A stretch of DNA of 64,000 nt, taken from positions 1,054,001 to 1,118,000 of the forward strand of contig NZ_JAUSXV010000001.1 of assembly GCF_030816295.1 (NCBI RefSeq). The letters run 5' to 3'. The DNA is from Microbacterium natoriense. Its GTDB lineage: Bacteria > Actinomycetota > Actinomycetes > Actinomycetales > Microbacteriaceae. The position numbers were made by a program, and so were the translations under genes. Positions 56,522-64,000 of this stretch are shown here, one piece after another (positions within the stretch are counted from its first letter, which is position 1; each line of letters starts with the position of its first letter). The notes under the pieces were generated by a model. It was not told where the DNA came from, ran no database searches, and saw only the letters and a list, made by a program, of their open reading frames with translations.

Positions 56522-56527
56522 TAGACT
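56522..56527 (+). promoter_or_regulatory. -10 box TAGACT of tandem giant gene 3
   Basis: TAGACTCG, 67 bases before ATG 56595. The following GGGTGCGTCG is also shared with the copy 1 promoter. Confidence 0.55.
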
Positions 56528-56594
56528 CGACGGGTGCGTCGCCGCTCGCGGGGCGCGGAGAGTGCGAGTGACTGACCCAGGGGGGAGTCCGGGG

Positions 56595-59500
56595 ATGAAG
56601 GCGTTGACGTGGATGCGTGCGCGCCCGCGACGGCTCGCGTCCGCCGCAGGCGTCGCCGCCGGTGCGGTCGCCCTCACCACACTCGCGTTCGCGTACCAGG
56701 GCAACCCGACGACCAAGGTCGATCTGAACGACGGCGGCGTCTGGATCACGAAGACGTCGAGTCTGCTCGTCGGGCACTTCAACCACGAGTCGACGCTCCT
56801 CGACGGCGGGCTGCGGACCGCGGCCGAGAACTACGACATCCTCCAGGACGAGACGAACGTCCTCGTGGTCGATGAGGCGGCGTCGACCGTCACCGCGGTC
56901 GACCCCGCCAGAGTCACGCTCGGCGACTCCGCCAAGATCCCGGCATCCGCGAAGGTGGCGCTCGGCGATCGCACCGCAGCCGTCCTCGATCGCGACTCCG
57001 GTGATCTCTGGGTCGTTCCGGTGCGCGGCATCGCCGCCTTCGAACCCGAGACCGCCGAGCCCGTCGCCGAACTGGGCGAGGGCGCCGAGGTCGCGGTCGC
57101 CCAGGACGGCACCGTGTTCGGGCTGTCCGCCTCGCGCGGCGAAATCGTCACGATCCCGGTCGACCGCGAAGGGCAGCCGCTCGACTCCTCTACCGCGTCG
57201 GTCGGCGATCTCGACACCTCGGAGGCCCCGCAGATCACGGTCGTCGGCCGGACTCCCGTCGTCTTCGACGCCGCTGCAGGCGTGCTGACGACGCCCGGCG
57301 GGTTCCGCACGAGCATCGGGGACGCGGCGGATGCCGTGCTCCAGCAGTCGTCTGCGGCGGCATCCGCCGTGCTGGTCGCGACGAGAGACGAGCTCGTCTC
57401 GGTGCCGCTCGACGGCGGTGAGCCGACGACGACGAAGGCCGGCGGCGATGGCGAGCCGGCGGCGCCGGTCTCGCTGCTCGGCTGCGCCTACGCCGCCTGG
57501 GCCGGAAGCGCGCGATTCGTCCGTGACTGCACGGGTGATGCGAGTGACGTCGAGGCGCAGATACCGGGCGCTCGGAACTCGACCGCTCTGACCTTCCGGG
57601 TCAACCGCGATGTGATCGTGCTGAACGACGCGGTCGGCGGAGAAGCGTGGCTCGCCGACGAGAGTCTGTCGCAGGTCGACAACTGGGAGGATCTGGTCCC
57701 GCCGGAAGGCGAATCGGACGACCAGGAGGACACCACGGAGGAGACGGTCCAGACGACGCTCCCCGAGCGCTCGGATCAGAACACCCCGCCGGTCGCCGAA
57801 GACGACTCCTTCGGCGTCCGCCCTGGTGCGTCGACGATGCTGCCGGTGCTCGACAACGACAACGATCCCGATGGCGACGTGCTGGTCGCCGCGCTCGCCG
57901 AGCAGCAGCCGGCGCTCGGCACCGTGCAGCCGATCCAGGACGGCGGATCGCTGCAGATCGCCGTCGATGAGAAGGCGTCGGGGACGGGCAGCTTCACCTA
58001 CGAGGCCGACGACGGACGCGGGGGCAAGGACACCGCGGTCGTCACGCTCTCGGTGCACGGATGGGACGTGAACTCGGCCCCCGGCCCCAAGCGCAAGACG
58101 AGTCTCACAGTCGAGACCGGCGGCACGATCTCGTACAACATCCTCCCCGACTGGATCGACCCCGACGGCGACGACATCTACCTGAAGTCGGTCGTCGCCG
58201 CACCCGGCGACGAGGTCGAGTTCACGACCGACGGGCAGATCAGCTACAAGGCCACGGCGAGCCTGCAGGGTCGCAAGGACGTCGAGGTGACCGTCGCTGA
58301 CGGCTTCGGCGAGGTGGGCACGGCGACGATCACGCTCGATGTGCGAGCCGAGGGCAGCACCGATCCGAAGACGAACGCCGACCACGTCGTGACGAGGGTC
58401 GGCGAGCAGGTGACCGTGTCTCCGCTGAGCAACGACACCAGCTCGGGGGCCGAGCCGCTGCGGCTGGGGCGCGTGGGCGATGCGCCCGGCGCGGCCGTGG
58501 CGCCCGACTTCACGAACCAGCAGTTCAGCTTCACCGCGCAGGCCGCCGGGACCTACTACGTGCAGTATCTGGCGACCGCAGGTCCGAAGAACGCCGAGGG
58601 TCTGGTCAGAGTCGACGTGCTCGACGCGAGCGCCTCCGAACTCCCGCCGATCGCGGTCCGCGATGTCGCGCTGCTGCCCGCAGGCGGCGACGTGCTGGTC
58701 GGCGTGCTGGCCAACGACACCGACCCCGGCGGCGGGATCCTCGTCGTGCAGTCGGTCTCGATCGACCCGAGCAGCGGGGTCTCGGTCTCGGTGCTCGACC
58801 ACGAGACGCTGCGGATCACCGACCAGGGATCGCTCGATGGGCAGATCCGCATCGAGTACACGATCTCGAACGGCTCCGCATCCGCCGACGGCGAAGTGAT
58901 CGTGATCCCGATCCCCGCCCCCGACAGCATCCTGCCGCCGGTCGCCACCCCCGACACCGCCTATGTGCGTGCGGGCGATGTGGTCACGATCCCGGTGCTC
59001 GACAACGACGTGCAGCCGAGCGGCGGTGCCCTGCACGTCGCGCCCGAGCTGATCGAGCCGCTCGTCGACCCCGCCGACGGCGAGGCGTTCGTGTCGCAGG
59101 ACACGGTGCGGTTCAAGGCCGGCTCCGAGGCGAAGACCGTGTACCTCACGTACGAGGCCGTCGACTCCCATCAGCAGAAGGCCGCCGGACTCGTCACGAT
59201 CCAGGTGCTTCCCGTCGACGAGGCCACCAACTCGGCACCGCGCCCGCAGGACCTCGTCTCGAGAGCGCTCGCCGGATCCGAGACCAACATCGCGGTGCCG
59301 CTCGACGGCATCGACGCCGACGGCGACTCCGTCGAGCTTCTCGACATCGCCTCGAGCCCGACCAAGGGCCGCATCACCGCCACCGGGCCGAACTTCTTCA
59401 CCTACGAGGCGTTCCGAGGTTCTTCCGGAGTCGACTCCTTCACCTACCGCGTGCGCGATCATCTCGGCAAGGAGAGCACTGCGAGCATCCGCGTGGGCAT

Positions 59501-62500
59501 CGCTCCGGTGCAGTTGGTCAATCAGGAGCCGTATGCGGTGAAGGATGCGGTGGTGGTGCGTCCTGGGCGTGAGATCGCGGTGCCGGTGATGGCGAACGAC
59601 TCCGATCCAGAGGGCGACAAGATCACTCTGGTCGATGAGGAGAACGGCGGACTCGAAATCCCGGAGATCGACGGGCTGTCGGCGCGGGTGTCGGGGGACC
59701 GGGTTCTCGTGGATGCGCCCGGCCGTGCGTTGGAGACGTCTTTGCAGTACACGATCCGCGATGCGCGGGGTGCGACGGCGTCGGCGGTGCTGCAGATCAC
59801 GGTCGACGAGGACGTGCCCCTGGTGGCGCCGATCGCCCGCGACGACCGCATCCGCTCCGAGGATGTGGCCGAGGGCGGCCTCACGGCCGACATCGACATC
59901 CTGAAGAACGACGAGGACCCCGACGGCACGACCGAGGGGCTCGCGCTCGACCTCGGCTCCGGCGCGACCCTGCTCAAGAACGGCGAGGTGCGCGTCACCG
60001 TCACCGAAGAGCAGCAGCTCATCCGCTACACGCTCACCGACCAGGACGGTCTGGAGGCCTCGGCGTTCATCTTCGTCCCCGCGGTCTCGGGTCTGCGCCC
60101 GGCGCTCGACTCGACCAAGCCGGTCGAAGTGGTCAGCGGCGAGACGATCGAGCTGCCGCTGTCGAAGTATGTCGTCGTGGCGGGTGGCGGGACGACGCGG
60201 ATCACCGAGCACGCCAAGGTGAGCGCAGTGCACGCCGACGGTTCCGACCTGGTGAAGGACGAGACCACGCTCGTCTACACCTCGGCCCCGGACTACTTCG
60301 GTCAGGACGCCCTCACCTTCGAAGTCACGGACGGCACCGGACCCGACGACCCCGACGGCCGGACGTCCACCCTGACGATCCCGATCGACGTGCTGCCGTC
60401 CGAGAACCAGCCGCCGGTGTTCATCAGCGGCGAGGTGCAGGTCGCACCGGGCGAGGAAGCGACGACGCTCGACCTGGAAGCGCTCACGGTCGATCCCGAC
60501 GTCGATGACGAGCACGAGTTCGAATACGTGAGCGGAGCAGGCAAGGGCGTCACGGCGAAGGTCGACGGCGATGAGCTGAAGGTCGAGGCATCGTCTGGCG
60601 CGAAGAAGGGCACCGCGCTGACGCTGACGCTGCGCATCTCCGACGGCGAGACCGAACCCGTCGAGGGAACGATCACCGTCATCGTCGCGGCGTCGACCCG
60701 AGCGCTGCCCGCGGCCAACACCGACACCATCGCCGAGGCCGATCAGGGGCGCGCGGTGAACGTGCCCGTTCTCGCCAACGACTTCAACCCGTTCCCCGAG
60801 ACGCCGCTGAAGATCGTGTCGTACGTCGTCGAGTCGGGCTCTGGCGAGGTCGACAAGAAGGGCGATGAGCTGATCGTCACCCCGGCGAAGGACTTCGTCG
60901 GGACGATGGTCGTGCGCTACCGGATCCAGGATGCGACGAAGGATGCTGATCGCGAGGCCGACGGACAGGTCGTCGTCACCGTGCAGGGCGTGCCCGACGC
61001 GCCGGGTGCACCGACGGTCGTGAGCGTGCAGGACCGCACCGTCGTGGTCTCGTACTCGGCTCCGTCGAACAACGGCGCCGCGATCACGAAGTACACCGTG
61101 AAGGCGGCCGGCGGCGGCGCGTACTCGAAGGACTGCCAGTCGACGACCTGCACGCTCGACGGGCTCACCAACAACGTCGAGTACACGTTCCAGGTGACGG
61201 CGACGAACAGGGTCGGCGAGAGCGAGCCCTCCGCGGTCTCCGCGGTCGCGCGTCCCGATGCGCGACCCGACACCCCGAACCCGCCCGCACTCGTCTTCGG
61301 CGACAAGTCTCTCGCCGTGAGCTGGTCGACGCCGTCGACCCCTGGTTCCCCCGTCGAGCGCTACACGCTCGAGATCTCTCCCGCCCCGCCCTCCGGGATC
61401 GCCCAGAAGGAGGTCACCGGCAACTCGTTGACCTGGGAGGGGCTCGAGAACGGCACGAACTACCAGGTGCGCATCCAGGCGCACAACAAGGCGCCGGAGC
61501 CGTCGAGCTGGAGCGGCTGGTCGGCATCCGAGATCCCCGCCGGTCCTCCGCTCGCCGCCGCTGCGCCGACGACGCAGGAGCTCTCTCCTGTCGGTTCGCA
61601 GGCCCAGATGCAGGTGAACTGGGCGACTCCCGACAACAACGGCGACGCGATCGACAGCTATCAGCTCGAGGTCTACGAGGGGTCGGCGCTCGTGCGCACC
61701 CTGACGCCGGGCGCCGGCGCCACGAGCCAGGCCGTGACGCTGCCCACCAGCGAGACCGAGTACACCTTCCGCATCAGGGGCCACAACAAGGCCGGATGGG
61801 GTGACTACAGCGCCCCGTCGGCTCCGCGCCGCGGAGTGACGGCTCCCGGTGCTCCCACCGGTCTCGTCGCGCAGCCGGGCGACCGGTTCATCGACATCCA
61901 GTACACGCCCGGCGCGCGCAACGGTGCGCGAACCGGCGAGGTCTCGTACCAGTACAGACTGAACGGCGGCGGCTGGCAGGGACTGTCAGGCACCCGCATC
62001 TCGGGCCTCACCAACGGCGCGAGCTACACCGTCGAGGTCAGGGGCGTGGCGTCCGTGAACGGCTCGACCTACTCGGGCGCCCCGTCGAACGCGGCGACCG
62101 CTGTGCCCTTCGGCGTGCCCTTCGCGCCGACGGCGAAGGCGCAGAACCTCGGCACCCAGGTGAAGCTCTCGTGGGACGCCTCCGGATCTGACAACGGCCG
62201 TCCCATCTCGGTCGTGCAGATCAGCGTCGACGACGGCGCCTGGACGAACGTCGGAATGAGCGGCTCGCGCACGGTGGGCGACGGCTACAAGCAGACCCAC
62301 AGCATCAAGGTGCGCGCGCAGGACTCCGAGGGGCAGTGGTCGCCGGTCGCCTCCGATTCGGCACGGACCAACGACCCGCCGGCCGAGGTGCTGAGGACCG
62401 AGAAGGGCGCGTCCGGATCATGGCCCGACTGCGGATCGTCGTCCTGCGCCAGGGTGCGTCTCACGGTCTCGAACTTCGCGAACCCCGGAAGCTATCACCT

Positions 62501-62660
62501 GGCCTGCGACGACGGCGGTCGATGGGGAGGCTCGCAGGCTCAGCACGTGCCCGCCAACGGCAGCGTCGACCTGAACTGCTACTACGGCTATCCCGGCAAC
62601 ACGGTCCGCGTCTACATCAAAGAGCTCGACAGATACGCCACGGCGCTGGTCTGGTACTGA
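56595..62660 (+). CDS. Giant Ig-like/Fn3 surface protein, tandem copy 3 (intact)
   Basis: A 2021-residue paralogue with the same order as copy 1: N-terminal helix, [20 protein letters not shown], propeller-like region, eleven Ig/cadherin-like modules, about five Fn3 domains ([38 protein letters not shown]) and a four-cysteine end domain ([19 protein letters not shown] to the end). It is closest to copy 2, not copy 1. GGGGGAG is 10 bases upstream of ATG 56595; an upstream start at 56562 lacks that support. Only 40 bp separate it from the MoxR gene and no hairpin intervenes, so it is likely cotranscribed with MoxR and DUF58, giving it the role that the giant gene has in the kinase operon. Confidence 0.93.
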   Translation: MKALTWMRARPRRLASAAGVAAGAVALTTLAFAYQGNPTTKVDLNDGGVWITKTSSLLVGHFNHESTLLDGGLRTAAENYDILQDETNVLVVDEAASTVTAVDPARVTLGDSAKIPASAKVALGDRTAAVLDRDSGDLWVVPVRGIAAFEPETAEPVAELGEGAEVAVAQDGTVFGLSASRGEIVTIPVDREGQPLDSSTASVGDLDTSEAPQITVVGRTPVVFDAAAGVLTTPGGFRTSIGDAADAVLQQSSAAASAVLVATRDELVSVPLDGGEPTTTKAGGDGEPAAPVSLLGCAYAAWAGSARFVRDCTGDASDVEAQIPGARNSTALTFRVNRDVIVLNDAVGGEAWLADESLSQVDNWEDLVPPEGESDDQEDTTEETVQTTLPERSDQNTPPVAEDDSFGVRPGASTMLPVLDNDNDPDGDVLVAALAEQQPALGTVQPIQDGGSLQIAVDEKASGTGSFTYEADDGRGGKDTAVVTLSVHGWDVNSAPGPKRKTSLTVETGGTISYNILPDWIDPDGDDIYLKSVVAAPGDEVEFTTDGQISYKATASLQGRKDVEVTVADGFGEVGTATITLDVRAEGSTDPKTNADHVVTRVGEQVTVSPLSNDTSSGAEPLRLGRVGDAPGAAVAPDFTNQQFSFTAQAAGTYYVQYLATAGPKNAEGLVRVDVLDASASELPPIAVRDVALLPAGGDVLVGVLANDTDPGGGILVVQSVSIDPSSGVSVSVLDHETLRITDQGSLDGQIRIEYTISNGSASADGEVIVIPIPAPDSILPPVATPDTAYVRAGDVVTIPVLDNDVQPSGGALHVAPELIEPLVDPADGEAFVSQDTVRFKAGSEAKTVYLTYEAVDSHQQKAAGLVTIQVLPVDEATNSAPRPQDLVSRALAGSETNIAVPLDGIDADGDSVELLDIASSPTKGRITATGPNFFTYEAFRGSSGVDSFTYRVRDHLGKESTASIRVGIAPVQLVNQEPYAVKDAVVVRPGREIAVPVMANDSDPEGDKITLVDEENGGLEIPEIDGLSARVSGDRVLVDAPGRALETSLQYTIRDARGATASAVLQITVDEDVPLVAPIARDDRIRSEDVAEGGLTADIDILKNDEDPDGTTEGLALDLGSGATLLKNGEVRVTVTEEQQLIRYTLTDQDGLEASAFIFVPAVSGLRPALDSTKPVEVVSGETIELPLSKYVVVAGGGTTRITEHAKVSAVHADGSDLVKDETTLVYTSAPDYFGQDALTFEVTDGTGPDDPDGRTSTLTIPIDVLPSENQPPVFISGEVQVAPGEEATTLDLEALTVDPDVDDEHEFEYVSGAGKGVTAKVDGDELKVEASSGAKKGTALTLTLRISDGETEPVEGTITVIVAASTRALPAANTDTIAEADQGRAVNVPVLANDFNPFPETPLKIVSYVVESGSGEVDKKGDELIVTPAKDFVGTMVVRYRIQDATKDADREADGQVVVTVQGVPDAPGAPTVVSVQDRTVVVSYSAPSNNGAAITKYTVKAAGGGAYSKDCQSTTCTLDGLTNNVEYTFQVTATNRVGESEPSAVSAVARPDARPDTPNPPALVFGDKSLAVSWSTPSTPGSPVERYTLEISPAPPSGIAQKEVTGNSLTWEGLENGTNYQVRIQAHNKAPEPSSWSGWSASEIPAGPPLAAAAPTTQELSPVGSQAQMQVNWATPDNNGDAIDSYQLEVYEGSALVRTLTPGAGATSQAVTLPTSETEYTFRIRGHNKAGWGDYSAPSAPRRGVTAPGAPTGLVAQPGDRFIDIQYTPGARNGARTGEVSYQYRLNGGGWQGLSGTRISGLTNGASYTVEVRGVASVNGSTYSGAPSNAATAVPFGVPFAPTAKAQNLGTQVKLSWDASGSDNGRPISVVQISVDDGAWTNVGMSGSRTVGDGYKQTHSIKVRAQDSEGQWSPVASDSARTNDPPAEVLRTEKGASGSWPDCGSSSCARVRLTVSNFANPGSYHLACDDGGRWGGSQAQHVPANGSVDLNCYYGYPGNTVRVYIKELDRYATALVWY
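59517..59819 (+). repeat. 303-bp near-identical tract shared with copy 2 (second member)
   Basis: The partner of 53274-53576, at an offset of 6243 bp. It uses codons (GTG GTG GTG CGT CCT GGG CGT) unlike the C-ending codons of neighbouring modules. Confidence 0.8.
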
Positions 62661-62700
62661 CGCTCACCGACTCCCACACGAGAACAGGAACACGATCCCC

Positions 62701-63672
62701 ATGACAATGACCCCTGAGCAGGCGACCTGGTTCCAGGGAACCTTCACCCGTCTCGTCGACAACGTCGACAAGGCCGTGCAGGGCAAGCGCGAGGTCGTCG
62801 CGCTCGTGCTCTCCGCGATGCTCGCAGAGGGGCACGTGCTGCTGGAGGACGCTCCCGGCACCGGCAAGACGAGCCTCGCCAAGGCGCTCGCCTCCACCGT
62901 GCAGGGCACCAGCGCCCGCATCCAGTTCACGCCCGACCTGCTGCCGTCCGACGTCACCGGCGTGACCATCTACGACCAGCAGCAGCATCGCTTCGAGTTC
63001 CACAAGGGACCGATCTTCGCGTCGATCGTGCTCGCCGACGAGATCAACCGCGCCTCGCCGAAGACCCAGTCGGCGCTCCTCGAGGTCATGGAGGAGTCAC
63101 GCGTCACGGTCGACGGCGTGACCCACGAGACCGGTCGCCCCTTCCTGGTGATCGCCACCCAGAACCCCATCGAGCAGGCGGGCACGTACAAGCTCCCCGA
63201 GGCGCAGCTCGACCGCTTCCTCATCAAGACCTCGATCGGCTACCCCGATCTGGCGATCACCGAGAGCATCCTCGCCGGAGCATCGGATCGCAACCCCTCC
63301 GCCGGCCTGACCGCCGTGATCACGACCAACGCGGTCGCCGACATGGCCGACCTGGGCGCGACCGTGCACGTCGAGCCCGCTGTGCTGCGCTACGTGGCCG
63401 AGCTCGCCGAGGCGACTCGCAAGGACTCGGGCGTGCGCCTGGGCGTCTCGGTGCGGGGCGCGATCGCGATGGTCCGCCTGGCGAAGGTCTGGGCGGCCAC
63501 GCACGGCCGTCACTTCGTCCTCCCCGACGACATCAAGACGCTCGCGCGCCCGGTGTGGCAGCATCGCCTGCTGCTCGACGCCGAGGCCGAGTTCGCCGGA
63601 ACCACCGGCGAGGTCGTCATCGCCCGCGTGCTCGACTCCGTTCCGGCACCGCAGGCGCGAACGGCGGCATGA
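62701..63672 (+). CDS. MoxR family AAA+ ATPase, second copy
   Basis: A 323-residue paralogue of the MoxR protein at 32.9 kb. Walker A DAPGTGKT, Walker [20 protein letters not shown] and sensor [20 protein letters not shown] are intact; the last segment differs from the first copy mostly in the lid domain. AGGAA lies about 11 bases upstream of ATG 62701. It follows the third giant gene by 40 bp and overlaps the next gene by four bases (ATGA). This is the same giant-MoxR-DUF58 order as in the kinase operon, so it most likely serves the tandem giant proteins. Confidence 0.95.
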   Translation: MTMTPEQATWFQGTFTRLVDNVDKAVQGKREVVALVLSAMLAEGHVLLEDAPGTGKTSLAKALASTVQGTSARIQFTPDLLPSDVTGVTIYDQQQHRFEFHKGPIFASIVLADEINRASPKTQSALLEVMEESRVTVDGVTHETGRPFLVIATQNPIEQAGTYKLPEAQLDRFLIKTSIGYPDLAITESILAGASDRNPSAGLTAVITTNAVADMADLGATVHVEPAVLRYVAELAEATRKDSGVRLGVSVRGAIAMVRLAKVWAATHGRHFVLPDDIKTLARPVWQHRLLLDAEAEFAGTTGEVVIARVLDSVPAPQARTAA

Positions 63673-64000
63673 TGACCACGGAGGCACTCGAGGCGTCGCC
63701 TGCGCCGACCACCCGCGACGCCGGCTGGCGCGACATCGCGGCGGTCATCGGCGCGCGGCTCCTCGCGCGCCTTCGCAGGATCACGGCGGCGATCCGTCCA
63801 CTCGCCTGGGTGCTGATGGCCCTCGCCGTGGGCTTCTGGATCATCGGGCAGATCGGCGGCTGGGCGGAGTTCACGTTCGCGGCCGTGGTGATCGCGATCA
63901 CCGTCGTGCTGTGCGCGCTGTTCCTGATCGGACGCACTGCCTACGACGTGTCGCTCGATCTGGCGCGCACGCGTGTCGTGGTCGGAGAACGCGCGATCGG
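63669..64000 (+). CDS. DUF58 domain membrane protein, N-terminal fragment (runs off window)
   Basis: Only the first 110 residues are inside the window. They comprise a cytoplasmic N-terminus, two close transmembrane helices (LAWVLMALAVGFWIIGQIGG and the AAVVIAITVVLCALFLIG segment) and the start of the domain (TAYDVSLDLARTRVVVGERA). Layout, the match to HDYRIELALGRDRVVAGTDI of the first DUF58 protein, and the ATGA overlap with MoxR identify it. The DUF58 core motif lies beyond the window. ATG 63669 is preferred over 63672 only because of the overlap. Confidence 0.85.
   Translation, partial: MMTTEALEASPAPTTRDAGWRDIAAVIGARLLARLRRITAAIRPLAWVLMALAVGFWIIGQIGGWAEFTFAAVVIAITVVLCALFLIGRTAYDVSLDLARTRVVVGERAI

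Noticed and set aside
56505..61784. A very long open frame (1759 codons) on the minus strand opposite the third giant gene
   Set aside because: High-GC genes usually leave antisense frames open because stops are rare. The translation is Arg/Asp/Val/Gly-rich with no domain, and the plus strand codes for an unmistakable multi-domain protein. The same applies to 45980-49843 and 29397-32807.

Overview
The window is a 64 kb chromosomal stretch from a high-GC actinobacterium, most likely Microbacterium or a close relative in Microbacteriaceae. Codon third positions are almost all G or C. Gene content (tandem TetR, DUF222 HNH protein, choice-of-anchor G surface protein, DUF5819/HTTM pair, giant Fn3/Ig proteins with MoxR and DUF58) is typical of that family. 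No rRNA, tRNA, CRISPR array, insertion sequence or prophage was seen. No gap between genes exceeds about 290 bp.

Region 1 (1-14.8 kb) is general metabolism and regulation: the tail of a Bcr/CflA-type MFS pump, a zinc alcohol dehydrogenase, an ECF S-component, a secreted subtilisin-like protease, a pirin, a small lipoprotein, a GNAT acetyltransferase, RecQ, and a membrane-anchored unknown. A tandem (double) TetR regulator is divergent from an MFS-sugar transporter/GH3 glucosidase operon, with two matching 15-bp boxes between them.

Region 2 (15-25.8 kb) has a very Ala-rich surface protein with an LAATGG sorting motif, a DUF5819-HTTM membrane pair that resembles SdpA/SdpB in topology, a peroxisomal-type acyl-CoA oxidase, a membrane protein, an alcohol dehydrogenase and DNA-3-methyladenine glycosylase I.

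Region 3 (25.8-41.5 kb) is one tightly coupled operon: Ser/Thr kinase, giant Ig/Fn3 protein, MoxR ATPase, DUF58, transglutaminase-like membrane protein, FHA protein, PP2C phosphatase, and a membrane protein carrying repeated TVV-RRRR motifs. Its content and near-identical order match the PFNA cluster known from Bifidobacterium. The transglutaminase-like protein lacks the catalytic Cys and His. The last gene looks like a phosphothreonine array that could be written by the kinase, read by the FHA protein and erased by the phosphatase.

Region 4 (41.6-64 kb) follows a DUF222/HNH gene and a DUF4870-like membrane protein. It holds three tandem paralogous giant Ig/Fn3 genes of about 6 kb each, then a second MoxR and a second DUF58 (cut by the window end). 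Each giant gene has its own promoter (TAGACT -10) preceded at fixed distance by the palindrome TGGGCAG-NN-CTGCCCA. The middle copy is split by a frameshift and shares a roughly 97 % identical 303-bp tract with the third copy, suggesting gene conversion. All three end in a variable domain with four cysteines. This second, kinase-less giant-protein locus beside the PFNA-like operon is the most interesting part of the window.
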